Shown: positions 8,084 to 15,762 of the stretch, piece after piece | How positions within the stretch are numbered: the stretch's first letter is position 1 | How the letters are laid out: the number at the start of each line of letters is the position of its first letter | Assembly (NCBI RefSeq): GCF_040654855.1 | Contig: NZ_JBFAIU010000006.1 | Location: 1 to 64,000, forward strand | Origin: Asanoa sp040654855 | Lineage (GTDB): Bacteria > Actinomycetota > Actinomycetes > Mycobacteriales > Micromonosporaceae | Direction: 5' to 3' | Length of the DNA stretch: 64,000 bases | Notes under the pieces: generated by a model | What the model saw: only the letters and a program-made list of their open reading frames with translations | Told to the model about the DNA's origin: nothing | Database searches by the model: none | Position numbers and translations under genes: made by a program

Positions 8084-8896
8084 GGGATTGCGGCGATCGC
8101 ACCTACTGCGGGAGGTGGGCGGCGACCGCGACCACTACGGCAGGCGTTGTGGCGCGCGGCGCCCAATGCGCGACCTAGTGCGGCCCTGCGCTCAGCGCGG
8201 GAGGTGTTGCGGCGACCCTGCCCACCGCGGGAGGCGGCGCGGCGGAACGCCTACTGCGGGCGGTGGCGCGGCGGCCGCGCCGACTGCGGGAGGTGCTGCG
8301 GCGCGCAGCGCCTAACGCACGAGTTGTTGTGGCGACCGTTGCTGACTGCGGGAGGCGCTGCGGCGCGCAGCGCCTACTCCGCGGGAGTTGCTGTGGCGCG
8401 CGGCGCCCACGGCGCGATCTGGTGCAAGCCGCGCGCTCAGCGCGGGAGGTGGTGCGGCGACCGCGCCCACCGCGGCAGGCGTCGCGGCGCGTGGTGCCCA
8501 GTGCGCGAGGTGTTGTGGCACCGCGCTCAGTGCGGGAGTTGTTGTGGCGCGGCGGCGCCGACTGCGCGAGGCACGGCGACAGCGGTCGGTGCGGGGAGGT
8601 TGTCGTGGCGCGGTGGCCCCTACTGCTGGCGGTGTTGTGGAGACCGCGCCCACCGCGGGAGGCGTTGCGGCGCGCGGCGCCCAGTGCGCGACGTCGTGCG
8701 GCGACCGCGTTCAGCGCGATGCCTTGCGGCGACCGCGGTCAGTGCGGGAGGTGTTCCGGCGCGGGCGTCTACTGCGGGAGGTGGTGCGGCACTGCGGTCA
8801 GTGCGGGAGGTGATGTGGCGCCGCGGTCAGTGCGGGAGGTGTACCGGCCGGCTGTGCTAGTGGGGGAGGCGTTGCGGCAACGGCGCGCGACCGTGC
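8084..8896. repeat. Degenerate tandem repeat, about 26 units of 29-33 bp
   Basis: A unit close to GCGCYCASYGCGGGAGGTG followed by TTGCGGCGACC recurs head to tail with substitutions and 1-3 bp indels. Clear copies begin near 8188, 8459, 8640, 8712 and 8780. In one phase the consensus reads Ala-Pro-Thr-Ala-Gly-Gly-Val-Ala-Ala-Thr, but indels break the frame from unit to unit, so no long protein of that type survives. Units are too similar to each other and lack unique spacers, so it is not a CRISPR array. Confidence 0.75.
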
Positions 8897-9428
8897 GGTT
8901 GGACGGGGCGCGGCGATGTGGGGTGGCACGCTTCGCGAGCCCCAGTGCAGCGACTGGCCCTCGTCGACGCGGCATGGGACAGAACCAGGACCAACCCGAT
9001 GCACGGCCGCGGGGCACCAGCGCCGGCAACGTCGCACCGGCACCCGGCGGCTGGCTGGCGCCGTGGGGAAGCTCCGACCTGGCCGACACGCGCTCTCTGG
9101 CCGGGGGTTGGACCGCGCGTTGCGCTGTGGGGGGTTGCGGCAACCACGGTGTGCGGCTTCGCGGCAACTGCGGCCTGCCTTGTGTGCAGGTGGCGTCCTG
9201 CCCCCGCGGTTCATAGCGGCAAGTGAGCGCGGCAGATGCGGGCGTCGTCGGCCACCCTCGTCAAGGTCATGTCGCGGCAAGTGGGGGGTGATTGCCACTT
9301 GTTCAGCAACGGCGCCGCCCACATGGGTGTCGCGTTAACCGCCGGGCACTCGATGCCGTTGCGGCGCGCCTACCATTCATCGCCTCGGGCACGACGAGGT
9401 CGGGTTGCGTTCGCCGGGCGAAGCGTGA

Positions 9429-9502
9429 ACTGCCCCGCGACCGCCTGCGGAGACACGCGCGGGGCAGTGATCAGCCCGCCAAGACTCAAATGGCGCTGAT
9501 CA
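9429..9502. other. Two consecutive hairpins upstream of the YbaK-type gene
   Basis: First hairpin: ACTGCCCCGCG (9429-9439) pairs perfectly with CGCGGGGCAGT (9458-9468) around an 18-nt loop. Second: TGATCAGCCCGCCA (9468-9481) pairs with TGGCGCTGATCA (9491-9502) with one bulge. No U-tract follows either. They may end a transcript from the left or form leader structure; the downstream gene has its own leaderless-type promoter, so a terminator role is more likely (inference). Confidence 0.4.
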
Positions 9503-9596
9503 AGCCAGGAACCCTTCCCCACGGGCCGGCGCTTGGCTACGGCTTCGGGTGGTCGGGGGGCGGGCATAGCTGGCGCTTCGTGGCAGGATCGGCGGT

Positions 9597-10142
9597 GTGT
9601 TGGGAACGCTGAAGACTGAGCCGGCTCTGGGCCGGGTGGATCTGCTGGCCAAGCCTGTTATCGAGGCACTCGATCGCTGGCCCGACGCCGCCGCTGTGGC
9701 TGTTGACGACGTCCTCGTCGCGCCGATCGACGCGGAGTTGGCCGACACCGCCGCCTTCTGCGAGGCGTACGACGTCGGCCTTGATGTTTCCGCCAACTGC
9801 GTCATCGTGGCCGGTAAGCGGGGTGGGGACGTGCGCTACGCCGCCTGCCTGGTGTTGGCGACCACTCGCGCCGATGTCAACGGCGTTGTGCGGAAGATGC
9901 TCGACGTGCGGAAGGCGAGCTTCGCCCCCATGGACGAGGCGGTCGCCTTGACCGGGATGGAGTACGGCGGCATCACGCCGATCGGGTTGCCCGCTGACTG
10001 GCCGGTCCTGGTCGACGCCCGCGTCGCTGGCACGGCGCGGGTGATTATCGGGTCCGGCGTGCGGCACAGCAAGATCGAGCTGCCGGGTGCCGCGTTGCCG
10101 TTGCTGCCCAACGCGCAGGTCGTCGAGGACCTTGCCCGTTGA
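9597..10142 (+). CDS. YbaK/EbsC-type aminoacyl-tRNA deacylase domain protein
   Basis: 181 residues in the YbaK fold family: A-K-P-V-I-E-A-L opening, the A-A-F-C-E-A-Y-D-V strand-helix, a V-I-V-A-G-K-R-G-G strand with the conserved lysine, V-R-K-M-L-D-V-R-K-A-S-F-A, and the G-G-I-T-P-I-G-L-P loop typical of YbaK/ProX proteins. Members clear mischarged Cys-tRNA(Pro) or Ala-tRNA(Pro). Prolyl-tRNA synthetase is encoded 1.6 kb away, fitting such a role. The GTG start follows CAGGAT (9584-9589) by 7 nt, a leaderless layout. A parS-like site begins directly after the stop codon. Confidence 0.8.
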   Translation: MLGTLKTEPALGRVDLLAKPVIEALDRWPDAAAVAVDDVLVAPIDAELADTAAFCEAYDVGLDVSANCVIVAGKRGGDVRYAACLVLATTRADVNGVVRKMLDVRKASFAPMDEAVALTGMEYGGITPIGLPADWPVLVDARVAGTARVIIGSGVRHSKIELPGAALPLLPNAQVVEDLAR

Positions 10143-10158
10143 TGTTCCACGTGGAACA
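10143..10158. other. parS: Chromosome-partitioning site parS
   Basis: TGTTCCACGTGGAACA is a perfect 16-bp palindrome matching the bacterial parS consensus TGTTNCACGTGNAACA. It starts one base after the YbaK-type stop and ends 6 nt before the convergent DsbA-like stop. ParB loads at such sites, which cluster around oriC. I found no second copy in this window. ParB binding itself is inferred from the consensus. Confidence 0.88.
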
Positions 10159-10164
10159 CGAAGA

Positions 10165-10794
10165 TCAACTAGCCTCGCGCTTCTCCACCTCGGCCAGGAC
10201 CTGCAGCAGCGTCTCTGATTCCTGAGCGCCGCTCACACCGTACTTCCCGGCGAAGACGAACATCGGCACCGCGGTGATGCCGAGGTCGCGTGCCTCGGCC
10301 AGCGCCGCACGCACCTCGTCCGTGCCTTCGCCCGACGACAGGTAAGCCGCCGCCTCCGTCGAGTCGAGGCCGACCGTGCCCGCCAGCCGCGCCAACTCGG
10401 CGTGCGAGCCCACGTCCACGCCGTCGACGAAGTGCGCCTGATAAAGCGCCTCGACCAGCTCGCCCGACTTGCCCACCTGGTCGGCCAGCCGGACCAGCCG
10501 GTGCGCGTCGAAGGTGTTGGCCGTCAGCGACTTCGCGAAATTGATCTCCAGGCCGTCACGGGCCGCGGTCTGCGCCGTCTGCTCCGTGATCTGCCGGGCG
10601 CGCTCCGGGCCGCCGAACTTGCGGGCCAGCGCCTCGACGGTCGGCTCCGGACGGGTTACGGGGGAGGGGTCGAGCTGGAAGGGCCGGTACCGGACGGTCA
10701 CGTCCCCGGCATAGGACGCGAGCGCCTTCTCGAACCGGTGCTTGCCGATGTAGCACCAGGGGCAGACGACATCGGCGTAGATTTCGATTTCCAC
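10165..10794 (-). CDS. DsbA family oxidoreductase (FrnE-like)
   Basis: 209 residues from GTG at 10794. The thioredoxin-like active site CPWC is at residues 11-14 in A-D-V-V-C-P-W-C-Y-I-G, followed by the FrnE-type text R-Y-R-P-F-Q-L-D-P, and the cis-Pro loop G-I-T-A-V-P-M-F-V-F. There is no signal peptide, so this is a cytoplasmic disulfide or isomerase-type enzyme rather than a secreted DsbA. Further upstream in-frame codons run into the SufE gene without support. It lies 19 nt downstream of sufE on the same strand and is likely co-transcribed. Confidence 0.88.
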   Translation of the reverse strand: MEIEIYADVVCPWCYIGKHRFEKALASYAGDVTVRYRPFQLDPSPVTRPEPTVEALARKFGGPERARQITEQTAQTAARDGLEINFAKSLTANTFDAHRLVRLADQVGKSGELVEALYQAHFVDGVDVGSHAELARLAGTVGLDSTEAAAYLSSGEGTDEVRAALAEARDLGITAVPMFVFAGKYGVSGAQESETLLQVLAEVEKREAS

Positions 10795-10813
10795 GCCAAC
10801 GGCAACCCGCCGC

Positions 10814-11233
10814 TCAGGAAGTCTGTTCCCGCACCTGCCGCTTGAGCCGCGCCAGAATCGCGCCGCCGCCGCGGACCCGCAGCGGACTGATCGCGTGTGC
10901 CAGACCCATCTGCTGATAAAGATCGTCGGGTACGGACAGCACCTCGTCAGCACTCGCCCCCGACAGCCCCTCGGCCAGGATGCCCGCGAACGCCCGTGTC
11001 GTCGGCGCCTCGGGCGGGCAGTCGAACCACGCCGTCACGGTCTTGTCCGCGGCGACGGTGGCCTTGAGGAAGAACGGCGTCTGGCACTCGGGCACAGGCT
11101 CCATCCCGGCGTGCCCCGCCATCTCAGGGGGCAGCGGCGGCACGGCGTCCGAGAATTCGAGCAGCATCTCCAGCACCACGTCACGTGGCGCGGTGCGGAA
11201 CTCCTCGACGATCTCGGCCAGCTTGGGCGGCAT
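10814..11233 (-). CDS. sufE: SufE family sulfur-acceptor protein
   Basis: 139 residues with the SufE layout: L-A-E-I-V-E-E-F, then V-P-E-C-Q-T-P-F-F holding the acceptor cysteine at residue 50, W-F-D-C-P-P-E-A-P-T-T-R-A-F-A, and the basic tail A-R-L-K-R-Q-V. SufE takes persulfide sulfur from a cysteine desulfurase for Fe-S cluster building or other sulfur transfer. In actinomycetes sufE is often adjacent to a rhodanese-type sulfurtransferase gene; here one lies 4.5 kb away (15763). The DsbA-like gene follows. Confidence 0.9.
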   Translation of the reverse strand: MPPKLAEIVEEFRTAPRDVVLEMLLEFSDAVPPLPPEMAGHAGMEPVPECQTPFFLKATVAADKTVTAWFDCPPEAPTTRAFAGILAEGLSGASADEVLSVPDDLYQQMGLAHAISPLRVRGGGAILARLKRQVREQTS

Positions 11234-11310
11234 CTCTCAAGATTAGAGCCTCTCCGGCCGATCGACCCGCGTCGAGCCGCCGCCGTGCGCGAAGACAGCC
11301 CGCCGGCCAG

Positions 11311-11715
11311 CTAGCTGCGCTGCGCCGTGACCGCTGTCTCATGGACCAGCGCCAGATCACCCAGCGCGATGATCCCCACCAACTGCCGATCGGCATCCGC
11401 GACCAGGACCCGGCGCACCGCACGCTGCCGCATCAGGTCGGCCGCCTCCTTCAGCGTCGACGACTGCTCGATGATGACGATCTCCCGCACCGCCACCTCG
11501 CCCAGCGTCACCGACGACGGCTTCTTGTTGGTCGCGACCGACCGCGTCACGATGTCGCGGTCGGTGACCATCCCAGCCAGGTTGGCGCCCTCGGTCACCA
11601 CCACGTCACCGATGTCGGCTTCAGCCATCGCCCGGGCCGCCTCGTCGAGCGGGGTCTCCGACGGCAGGTACACGATCCGCTTTGTCATCACGTCCGCGAC
11701 TCGCACAATGGCCAC
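11311..11715 (-). CDS. Stand-alone CBS-pair protein
   Basis: 134 residues consisting of two CBS motifs and little else: V-A-D-V-M-T-K-R-I-V-Y-L-P with G-M-V-T-D-R-D-I-V-T-R (residues 6-60), then V-R-E-I-V-I-I-E-Q-S-S-T-L-K-E-A and R-V-L-V-A-D-A-D-R-Q-L-V-G-I-I-A-L-G-D-L (about 75-125). CBS pairs bind adenine nucleotides and act as energy or redox sensors. No effector domain is attached, so the partner is unknown. Confidence 0.88.
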   Translation of the reverse strand: MAIVRVADVMTKRIVYLPSETPLDEAARAMAEADIGDVVVTEGANLAGMVTDRDIVTRSVATNKKPSSVTLGEVAVREIVIIEQSSTLKEAADLMRQRAVRRVLVADADRQLVGIIALGDLALVHETAVTAQRS

Positions 11716-11767
11716 GACGCCTCCCCGCTCCCCCTCGTGACACCAGCGGTACCCCAGGCCCGCTCAG

Positions 11768-13531
11768 CTAAGCCGACGGTACGCCGGAAATAGCTCTGCC
11801 AGTCGCAATCGCGTCAGCAACCTCCTCGACGGACATCTCGACCCGCGATCCGGTCGCCCGGGACCGCACCTCGACCACGCCCTCACCGAAACGACGGCCG
11901 ACCACGACGGCCACCGGCATGCCCAGCAGCTCCGCGTCGGTGAACTTGACCCCGGGCGAGACAGGACGGTCGTCGACCAGCACGCGCAGGCCCGACCGCG
12001 ACAGCCGCGCACCCAACTCCAGCGCCCCCGCCACCTGCTCACCCTTGCCCGCCGCGACCACGTGCACGTCGACCGGCGCCACCGCGGCCGGCCAGACCAG
12101 CCCCCGCGAGTCGTGGTGCTGTTCAGCGATCGCTGCGACGGCCCGGGAGATCCCGATGCCGTACGAGCCCATCGTCGGCCGCACCGGCTTGCCGTCGGCA
12201 CCCAGCGCGTCGACCCCGAACGCGTCGGTGAACCGCCGCCCGAGCTGGAAGATGTGCCCGATCTCAATGCCCCGCCGCATGGTCAACGTGCCCGCACCAC
12301 ACTCCGGGCACGGATCGCCCTCGTGCACCGCCGCCGCCTCGATCGTGCCGTCCGCGACGAAGTCGCGCCCATGGGTCACCGAGACCGCATGCCGCCCGAG
12401 CGCGTTCGCACCGGTCAACCAGGCCGTGCCGACCGCCACCCGTGGATCGACGAGATACCGGATGCCGAGCCCGGCCAGCACCTGCGGACCGATATAACCC
12501 CGGACCAGCGCCGGGTACGCGGCCCAGTCGTCGAACAGCTCCACCGTGGCCGGCTCGACCGCCGCGGCCAGCCGCTTGAGGTCGACCTCCCGGTCACCGG
12601 GCACCCCGATCACCAGCGGCGCACCCTTGCCACCGGGCGGCGTGACCGTGACGACGACGTTCTTGAGCGTGTCGGCCGCCGTCCAATCGGAGCGTCCGCC
12701 CAGCTCCCGCGCGTTGGCCAGCGCCACCAGCGACTCGATGGTCGGCGTGTCCGGCGTGTCGTGCGTGGACGCCGCCGGCTGCAGCGCCGGATCGACAGCC
12801 ACACCAGGCGGCGTCACCACCGCCTCCACGTTGGCCGCGTAGCCACAGGAGGCGCACGCCACATAGGTGTCCTCGCCCACGGGTGTCGTGGCCAGGAACT
12901 CCTCGGACGCCGACCCACCCATCAGCCCCGACGACGCCTTGACGATGGCATAGCTCATCCCGAGCCGATCGAAGATCCGCTGGTACGCGCCGCGCATGGT
13001 CGCGTAAGAGGCGTCGAGCCCGGCGTCGGTGAGGTCGAACGAGTACGCGTCCTTCATCAGGAACTCGCGCCCCCGCAGCAACCCGGCCCGGGGCCGCGCC
13101 TCATCCCGGAACTTCGTCTGCACCTGGTAGAGCAGCACCGGAAAGTCCCGATAGGAGCCGCACAGGTCGCGCACGAGCAGCGCGAACATCTCCTCGTGCG
13201 TCGGTGCCAGCAGGTATTCCGCGCCGCGCCGGTCGGCCAGCCGGAAGATCCCGTCGCCGTACTCGGTCCACCGCCCGCTCGTCTCGTAGGGCTCCCGCGG
13301 CAGCAGCGCCGGGAACTGCACCTCCTGCGCACCCACGGCGGCCAGCTCGGCGCGGACCAGGTCGGTGACCCGGTCGACCAGCAGCTTGCCGAGCGGCAGC
13401 CAGGTGAAGCCACCCGGCGCGGCCCGCCGGACGTATCCGGCCCGCAGCAGCAGGCGGTGGCTCGCGACCTCGGCATCCGCCGGATCCTCGCGCAAGGTGC
13501 GGAGGAACAGCGTGGTCATGCGGAGCAGCAT
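11768..13531 (-). CDS. proS: Proline--tRNA ligase (bacterial type)
   Basis: 587 residues. It charges tRNA(Pro). Class II motifs are present: R-A-A-P-G-G-F-T-W-L-P-L-G near residue 38, G-P/A-T-H-E-E-M-F-A (motif 2 region), F-R-D-E-A-R-P-R-A-G-L-L-R-G-R-E-F, and G-S-Y-G-I-G-I-S-R (motif 3) late in the chain. The middle (about 220-400) is the editing insertion of bacterial-type enzymes, consistent with full length. ATG at 13531 is chosen from the family start M-L-L-R-M-x-x-L-F; a second ATG at 13519 is possible. Divergent from the SGNH hydrolase gene across a 13-bp inverted repeat. Confidence 0.95.
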   Translation of the reverse strand: MLLRMTTLFLRTLREDPADAEVASHRLLLRAGYVRRAAPGGFTWLPLGKLLVDRVTDLVRAELAAVGAQEVQFPALLPREPYETSGRWTEYGDGIFRLADRRGAEYLLAPTHEEMFALLVRDLCGSYRDFPVLLYQVQTKFRDEARPRAGLLRGREFLMKDAYSFDLTDAGLDASYATMRGAYQRIFDRLGMSYAIVKASSGLMGGSASEEFLATTPVGEDTYVACASCGYAANVEAVVTPPGVAVDPALQPAASTHDTPDTPTIESLVALANARELGGRSDWTAADTLKNVVVTVTPPGGKGAPLVIGVPGDREVDLKRLAAAVEPATVELFDDWAAYPALVRGYIGPQVLAGLGIRYLVDPRVAVGTAWLTGANALGRHAVSVTHGRDFVADGTIEAAAVHEGDPCPECGAGTLTMRRGIEIGHIFQLGRRFTDAFGVDALGADGKPVRPTMGSYGIGISRAVAAIAEQHHDSRGLVWPAAVAPVDVHVVAAGKGEQVAGALELGARLSRSGLRVLVDDRPVSPGVKFTDAELLGMPVAVVVGRRFGEGVVEVRSRATGSRVEMSVEEVADAIATGRAISGVPSA

Positions 13532-13580
13532 TCGGGCAGCGTAGGCCCGCCGAAACGGCACCGTCGACCCAGTTTGTTAC

Positions 13581-13593
13581 CTGCATGATGCAG
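13581..13593. promoter_or_regulatory. 6-1-6 inverted repeat between proS and the SGNH gene
   Basis: CTGCAT-G-ATGCAG is a perfect inverted repeat around one base in the 119-nt divergent interval, 50 nt from the proS ATG. It could be an operator for one or both genes. No matching regulator is identified. Confidence 0.35.
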
Positions 13594-13650
13594 TGATGTT
13601 TCTGACACGGACGGGTGGCGTTCAAGGTCCCCAGTGCCACAATGCGGCAC

Positions 13651-14427
13651 GTGCGTTGGGGTACCTATGTAGCGATCGGCGACAGCTTCACCGAGGGAAT
13701 GGACGATCCGTACCCGGACGGCACGTACCGCGGCTGGGCCGATCTGGTCGCGGCCCGCCTGGCCGCCGACCGGCCCGACTTCCGCTACGCCAACCTCGCC
13801 ATCCGTGGCCGGCTGTTCCCCAACGTCGTCGCCGAGCAGGTGCCGGCCGCCGTGGCGATGCGGCCCGATCTGATCAGTTTCGCCGCGGGCGGCAACGACG
13901 TGCTGCGGCGCTCGTTCGACCCGGCCACGCTGATGGCCCGCTTCGACACGGTCGTCGGGGAGTTGCGCGGGACCGGCGCCGACGTCGTGGTGTTCCGGTT
14001 CGCCGACGTCACCGCCCGCCTGCCCGGCCAGCGGATCATCGGCCCGCGGGCGGCGATGCTCAACCAGGCCGTCGGCGAGACCGCCGACCGCCACGGCGCC
14101 CACCTCATCGACCTGTTCGCCGACGACGAGTTCCGCAACCCGGTCATGTGGGGCCCGGACCGCCTGCACCTGTCGGCTGCCGGGCATCGCCGGGTCGCCG
14201 GTCACGTGCTCACCGCCCTGGGCGTGCAGTCGGATCCGCAGTGGATGGTCCCGCCCGAGTGGCTGCCGGCGGGGCGCTGGCTCGCCGCCCGCGCGGCCGA
14301 CGCCCGCTGGGCCGGCCGGCACCTGGCACCGTGGATCAAGCGGCGGCTGACCGGCCGCTCGTCGGGCGACCTGATCACCGCGAAGCGACCGGACCTCACG
14401 CCGTACACCGAGGTCCAGACCGAGTGA
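13651..14427 (+). CDS. SGNH/GDSL-type hydrolase
   Basis: 258 residues. Block I is V-A-I-G-D-S-F-T-E-G with the nucleophilic Ser near residue 11, block II glycine in N-L-A-I-R-G-R-L-F, block III Asn in A-A-G-G-N-D-V-L, and block V Asp/His in G-P-D-R-L-H-L-S-A-A-G-H. These enzymes are esterases or lipases acting on varied esters. There is no signal peptide, so it is probably cytoplasmic. GTG at 13651 is chosen because CACAAT (13638-13643) ends 7 nt before it; an ATG at 13642 is possible. The C-terminus carries a positively charged extension rich in Trp and Arg. Confidence 0.9.
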   Translation: MRWGTYVAIGDSFTEGMDDPYPDGTYRGWADLVAARLAADRPDFRYANLAIRGRLFPNVVAEQVPAAVAMRPDLISFAAGGNDVLRRSFDPATLMARFDTVVGELRGTGADVVVFRFADVTARLPGQRIIGPRAAMLNQAVGETADRHGAHLIDLFADDEFRNPVMWGPDRLHLSAAGHRRVAGHVLTALGVQSDPQWMVPPEWLPAGRWLAARAADARWAGRHLAPWIKRRLTGRSSGDLITAKRPDLTPYTEVQTE

Positions 14428-14462
14428 CCCGGGTGTGACCTCGACGGTGTTCACTGTGTCGC

Positions 14463-15737
14463 ATGGCACAGCTGAGCCGCCGGGGACTCCTGGGAGCCAC
14501 CGCCGCGGTCGGCCTGCTCGGCGTCGCGGCATGTGAAGGTGCGGACACCCAGGCGCCGACGTTCGACCCGCGCGACTGGGCCAGCGTCCGCGCCCAGTTC
14601 GCCCTCGACCCCGCCGTCGCGCACCTGTCCACGTTCGTCTTCGCGCCGCACCCCGCGCCCGTGCGGGCGGCGATCGAGCGGCATCGGGCGGGCTTCGACC
14701 GCGACCCGATCGGCTACCTGCACGCCAACGAGGCGATCGAGGAGGGCCGGGTGGCCGGCGCGGCGATGCGCTACCTCGGCACCGGCGCCGACGGGGTCGC
14801 GTTCACCGACTCGACAACCATGGGCCTCGGCCTGCTCTACAGCGGGTTGCGCCTGAGCAGCGGCGACGAGGTGCTGACGACCACGCACGACTTTTACGCG
14901 ACCCACGAGGCCCTGCGGCTGCGCGCCGAGCGCGACGGCGTCGCGGTGCGCCAGGTCGCGGTCTACGCCGACCCGGCCAGCGCCAGCGTCGACGAGATCG
15001 TCGGCAAGCTGACCGCCGCGCTCCAGCCCAGGACCAGGGTCGTCGCCGTGACCTGGGTGCATTCGAGCACCGGCGTACGCATGCCGATCCGCGAGATCGC
15101 CGACGCGCTGACGGGTCGGGACGTCCTGCTCTGCGTCGACGGCGTGCACGGCTTCGGGGCGGTCGACGCGACACCGGCGGCCCTGGGCTGCGACTTCCTC
15201 GTCTCGGGCACGCACAAGTGGCTGCACGGCCCGCGCGGCACCGGCCTGATCTGGGGTTCCACCCGCGGCTGGGCCGGCTACACACCGAGCGTGCCGACGT
15301 TCGACCCGCGCGGCATCACGAGCTGGCTGACCGCCGGCCGGGTCCCGATCCCGCCCGGCCCGGCGGCCACCCCGGGCGGCTACCACAGCTTCGAGCACCG
15401 CTGGGCGCTCGCGGAGGCCTTGCAGCTCCACGACAGCATCGGCCGCGACCGGGTCGCCGGCCGGGTCCGCGAGCTGGCCACCCGGCTCAAGGACGGGCTG
15501 GCCGGCATCGGCGGGGTCACGCTGGTCACGCCGCGCGATCCTGGGCTGTCCGCCGGCCTGGTCTGCTGCACGGTCGGCAACCTGCAGGTCGACGAGGCCG
15601 TCGGCCGGCTCGCCGCGGCCAAGGTGGTCGCCACCGCGACGCCCTACCGGACGACGTACCTGCGGTTCGGTCCGGGCATCGCCAACACCGAGGAGCACGT
15701 CGACGCGGCGGTGCGCGCCGTTCAAGGCCTCGTCTGA
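14463..15737 (+). CDS. Exported PLP-dependent aminotransferase class V-fold enzyme (Tat lipoprotein)
   Basis: 424 residues. The N-terminus has a Tat motif SRRGLL (residues 5-10), a hydrophobic stretch and a lipobox V-A-A-C with Cys24, so the folded protein is probably exported with its cofactor and lipid-anchored. The enzyme part has the class V features: a substrate/PLP Asp-His region L-C-V-D-G-V-H-G-F-G and the Schiff-base lysine K252 in S-G-T-H-K-W-L-H-G-P. Closest known types are isopenicillin-N-epimerase-like and cysteine-desulfurase-like proteins. The reaction is not predictable. It stands alone between the hydrolase and sulfurtransferase genes. Confidence 0.85.
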   Translation: MAQLSRRGLLGATAAVGLLGVAACEGADTQAPTFDPRDWASVRAQFALDPAVAHLSTFVFAPHPAPVRAAIERHRAGFDRDPIGYLHANEAIEEGRVAGAAMRYLGTGADGVAFTDSTTMGLGLLYSGLRLSSGDEVLTTTHDFYATHEALRLRAERDGVAVRQVAVYADPASASVDEIVGKLTAALQPRTRVVAVTWVHSSTGVRMPIREIADALTGRDVLLCVDGVHGFGAVDATPAALGCDFLVSGTHKWLHGPRGTGLIWGSTRGWAGYTPSVPTFDPRGITSWLTAGRVPIPPGPAATPGGYHSFEHRWALAEALQLHDSIGRDRVAGRVRELATRLKDGLAGIGGVTLVTPRDPGLSAGLVCCTVGNLQVDEAVGRLAAAKVVATATPYRTTYLRFGPGIANTEEHVDAAVRAVQGLV

Positions 15738-15762
15738 CGGTTACGGGTATAGCGTTGCGCTT

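Larger units (their letters stand above)
7774..9596. other. 1.8-kb stretch without a convincing gene
   Basis: Open frames here are Arg/Cys/Gly/Ala-rich, change frame repeatedly and look like no known family. The core (8084-8896) is a degenerate tandem repeat. The flanks share shorter echoes such as gcggcaac (for example near 7955, 9137, 9165 and 9275). Two hairpins precede the next gene (9429-9502). I see no RNA gene or transposase. It reads as a non-coding or decayed segment. Confidence 0.6.

Noticed and set aside
8084..8896. CRISPR array
   Set aside because: Units are contiguous and degenerate with no unique spacers and no cas genes nearby.
8147..9216. Long Arg/Cys/Gly-rich open frames in the repeat stretch
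   Set aside because: They overlap in several frames, arise from the 30-bp repeat composition, and match no family.
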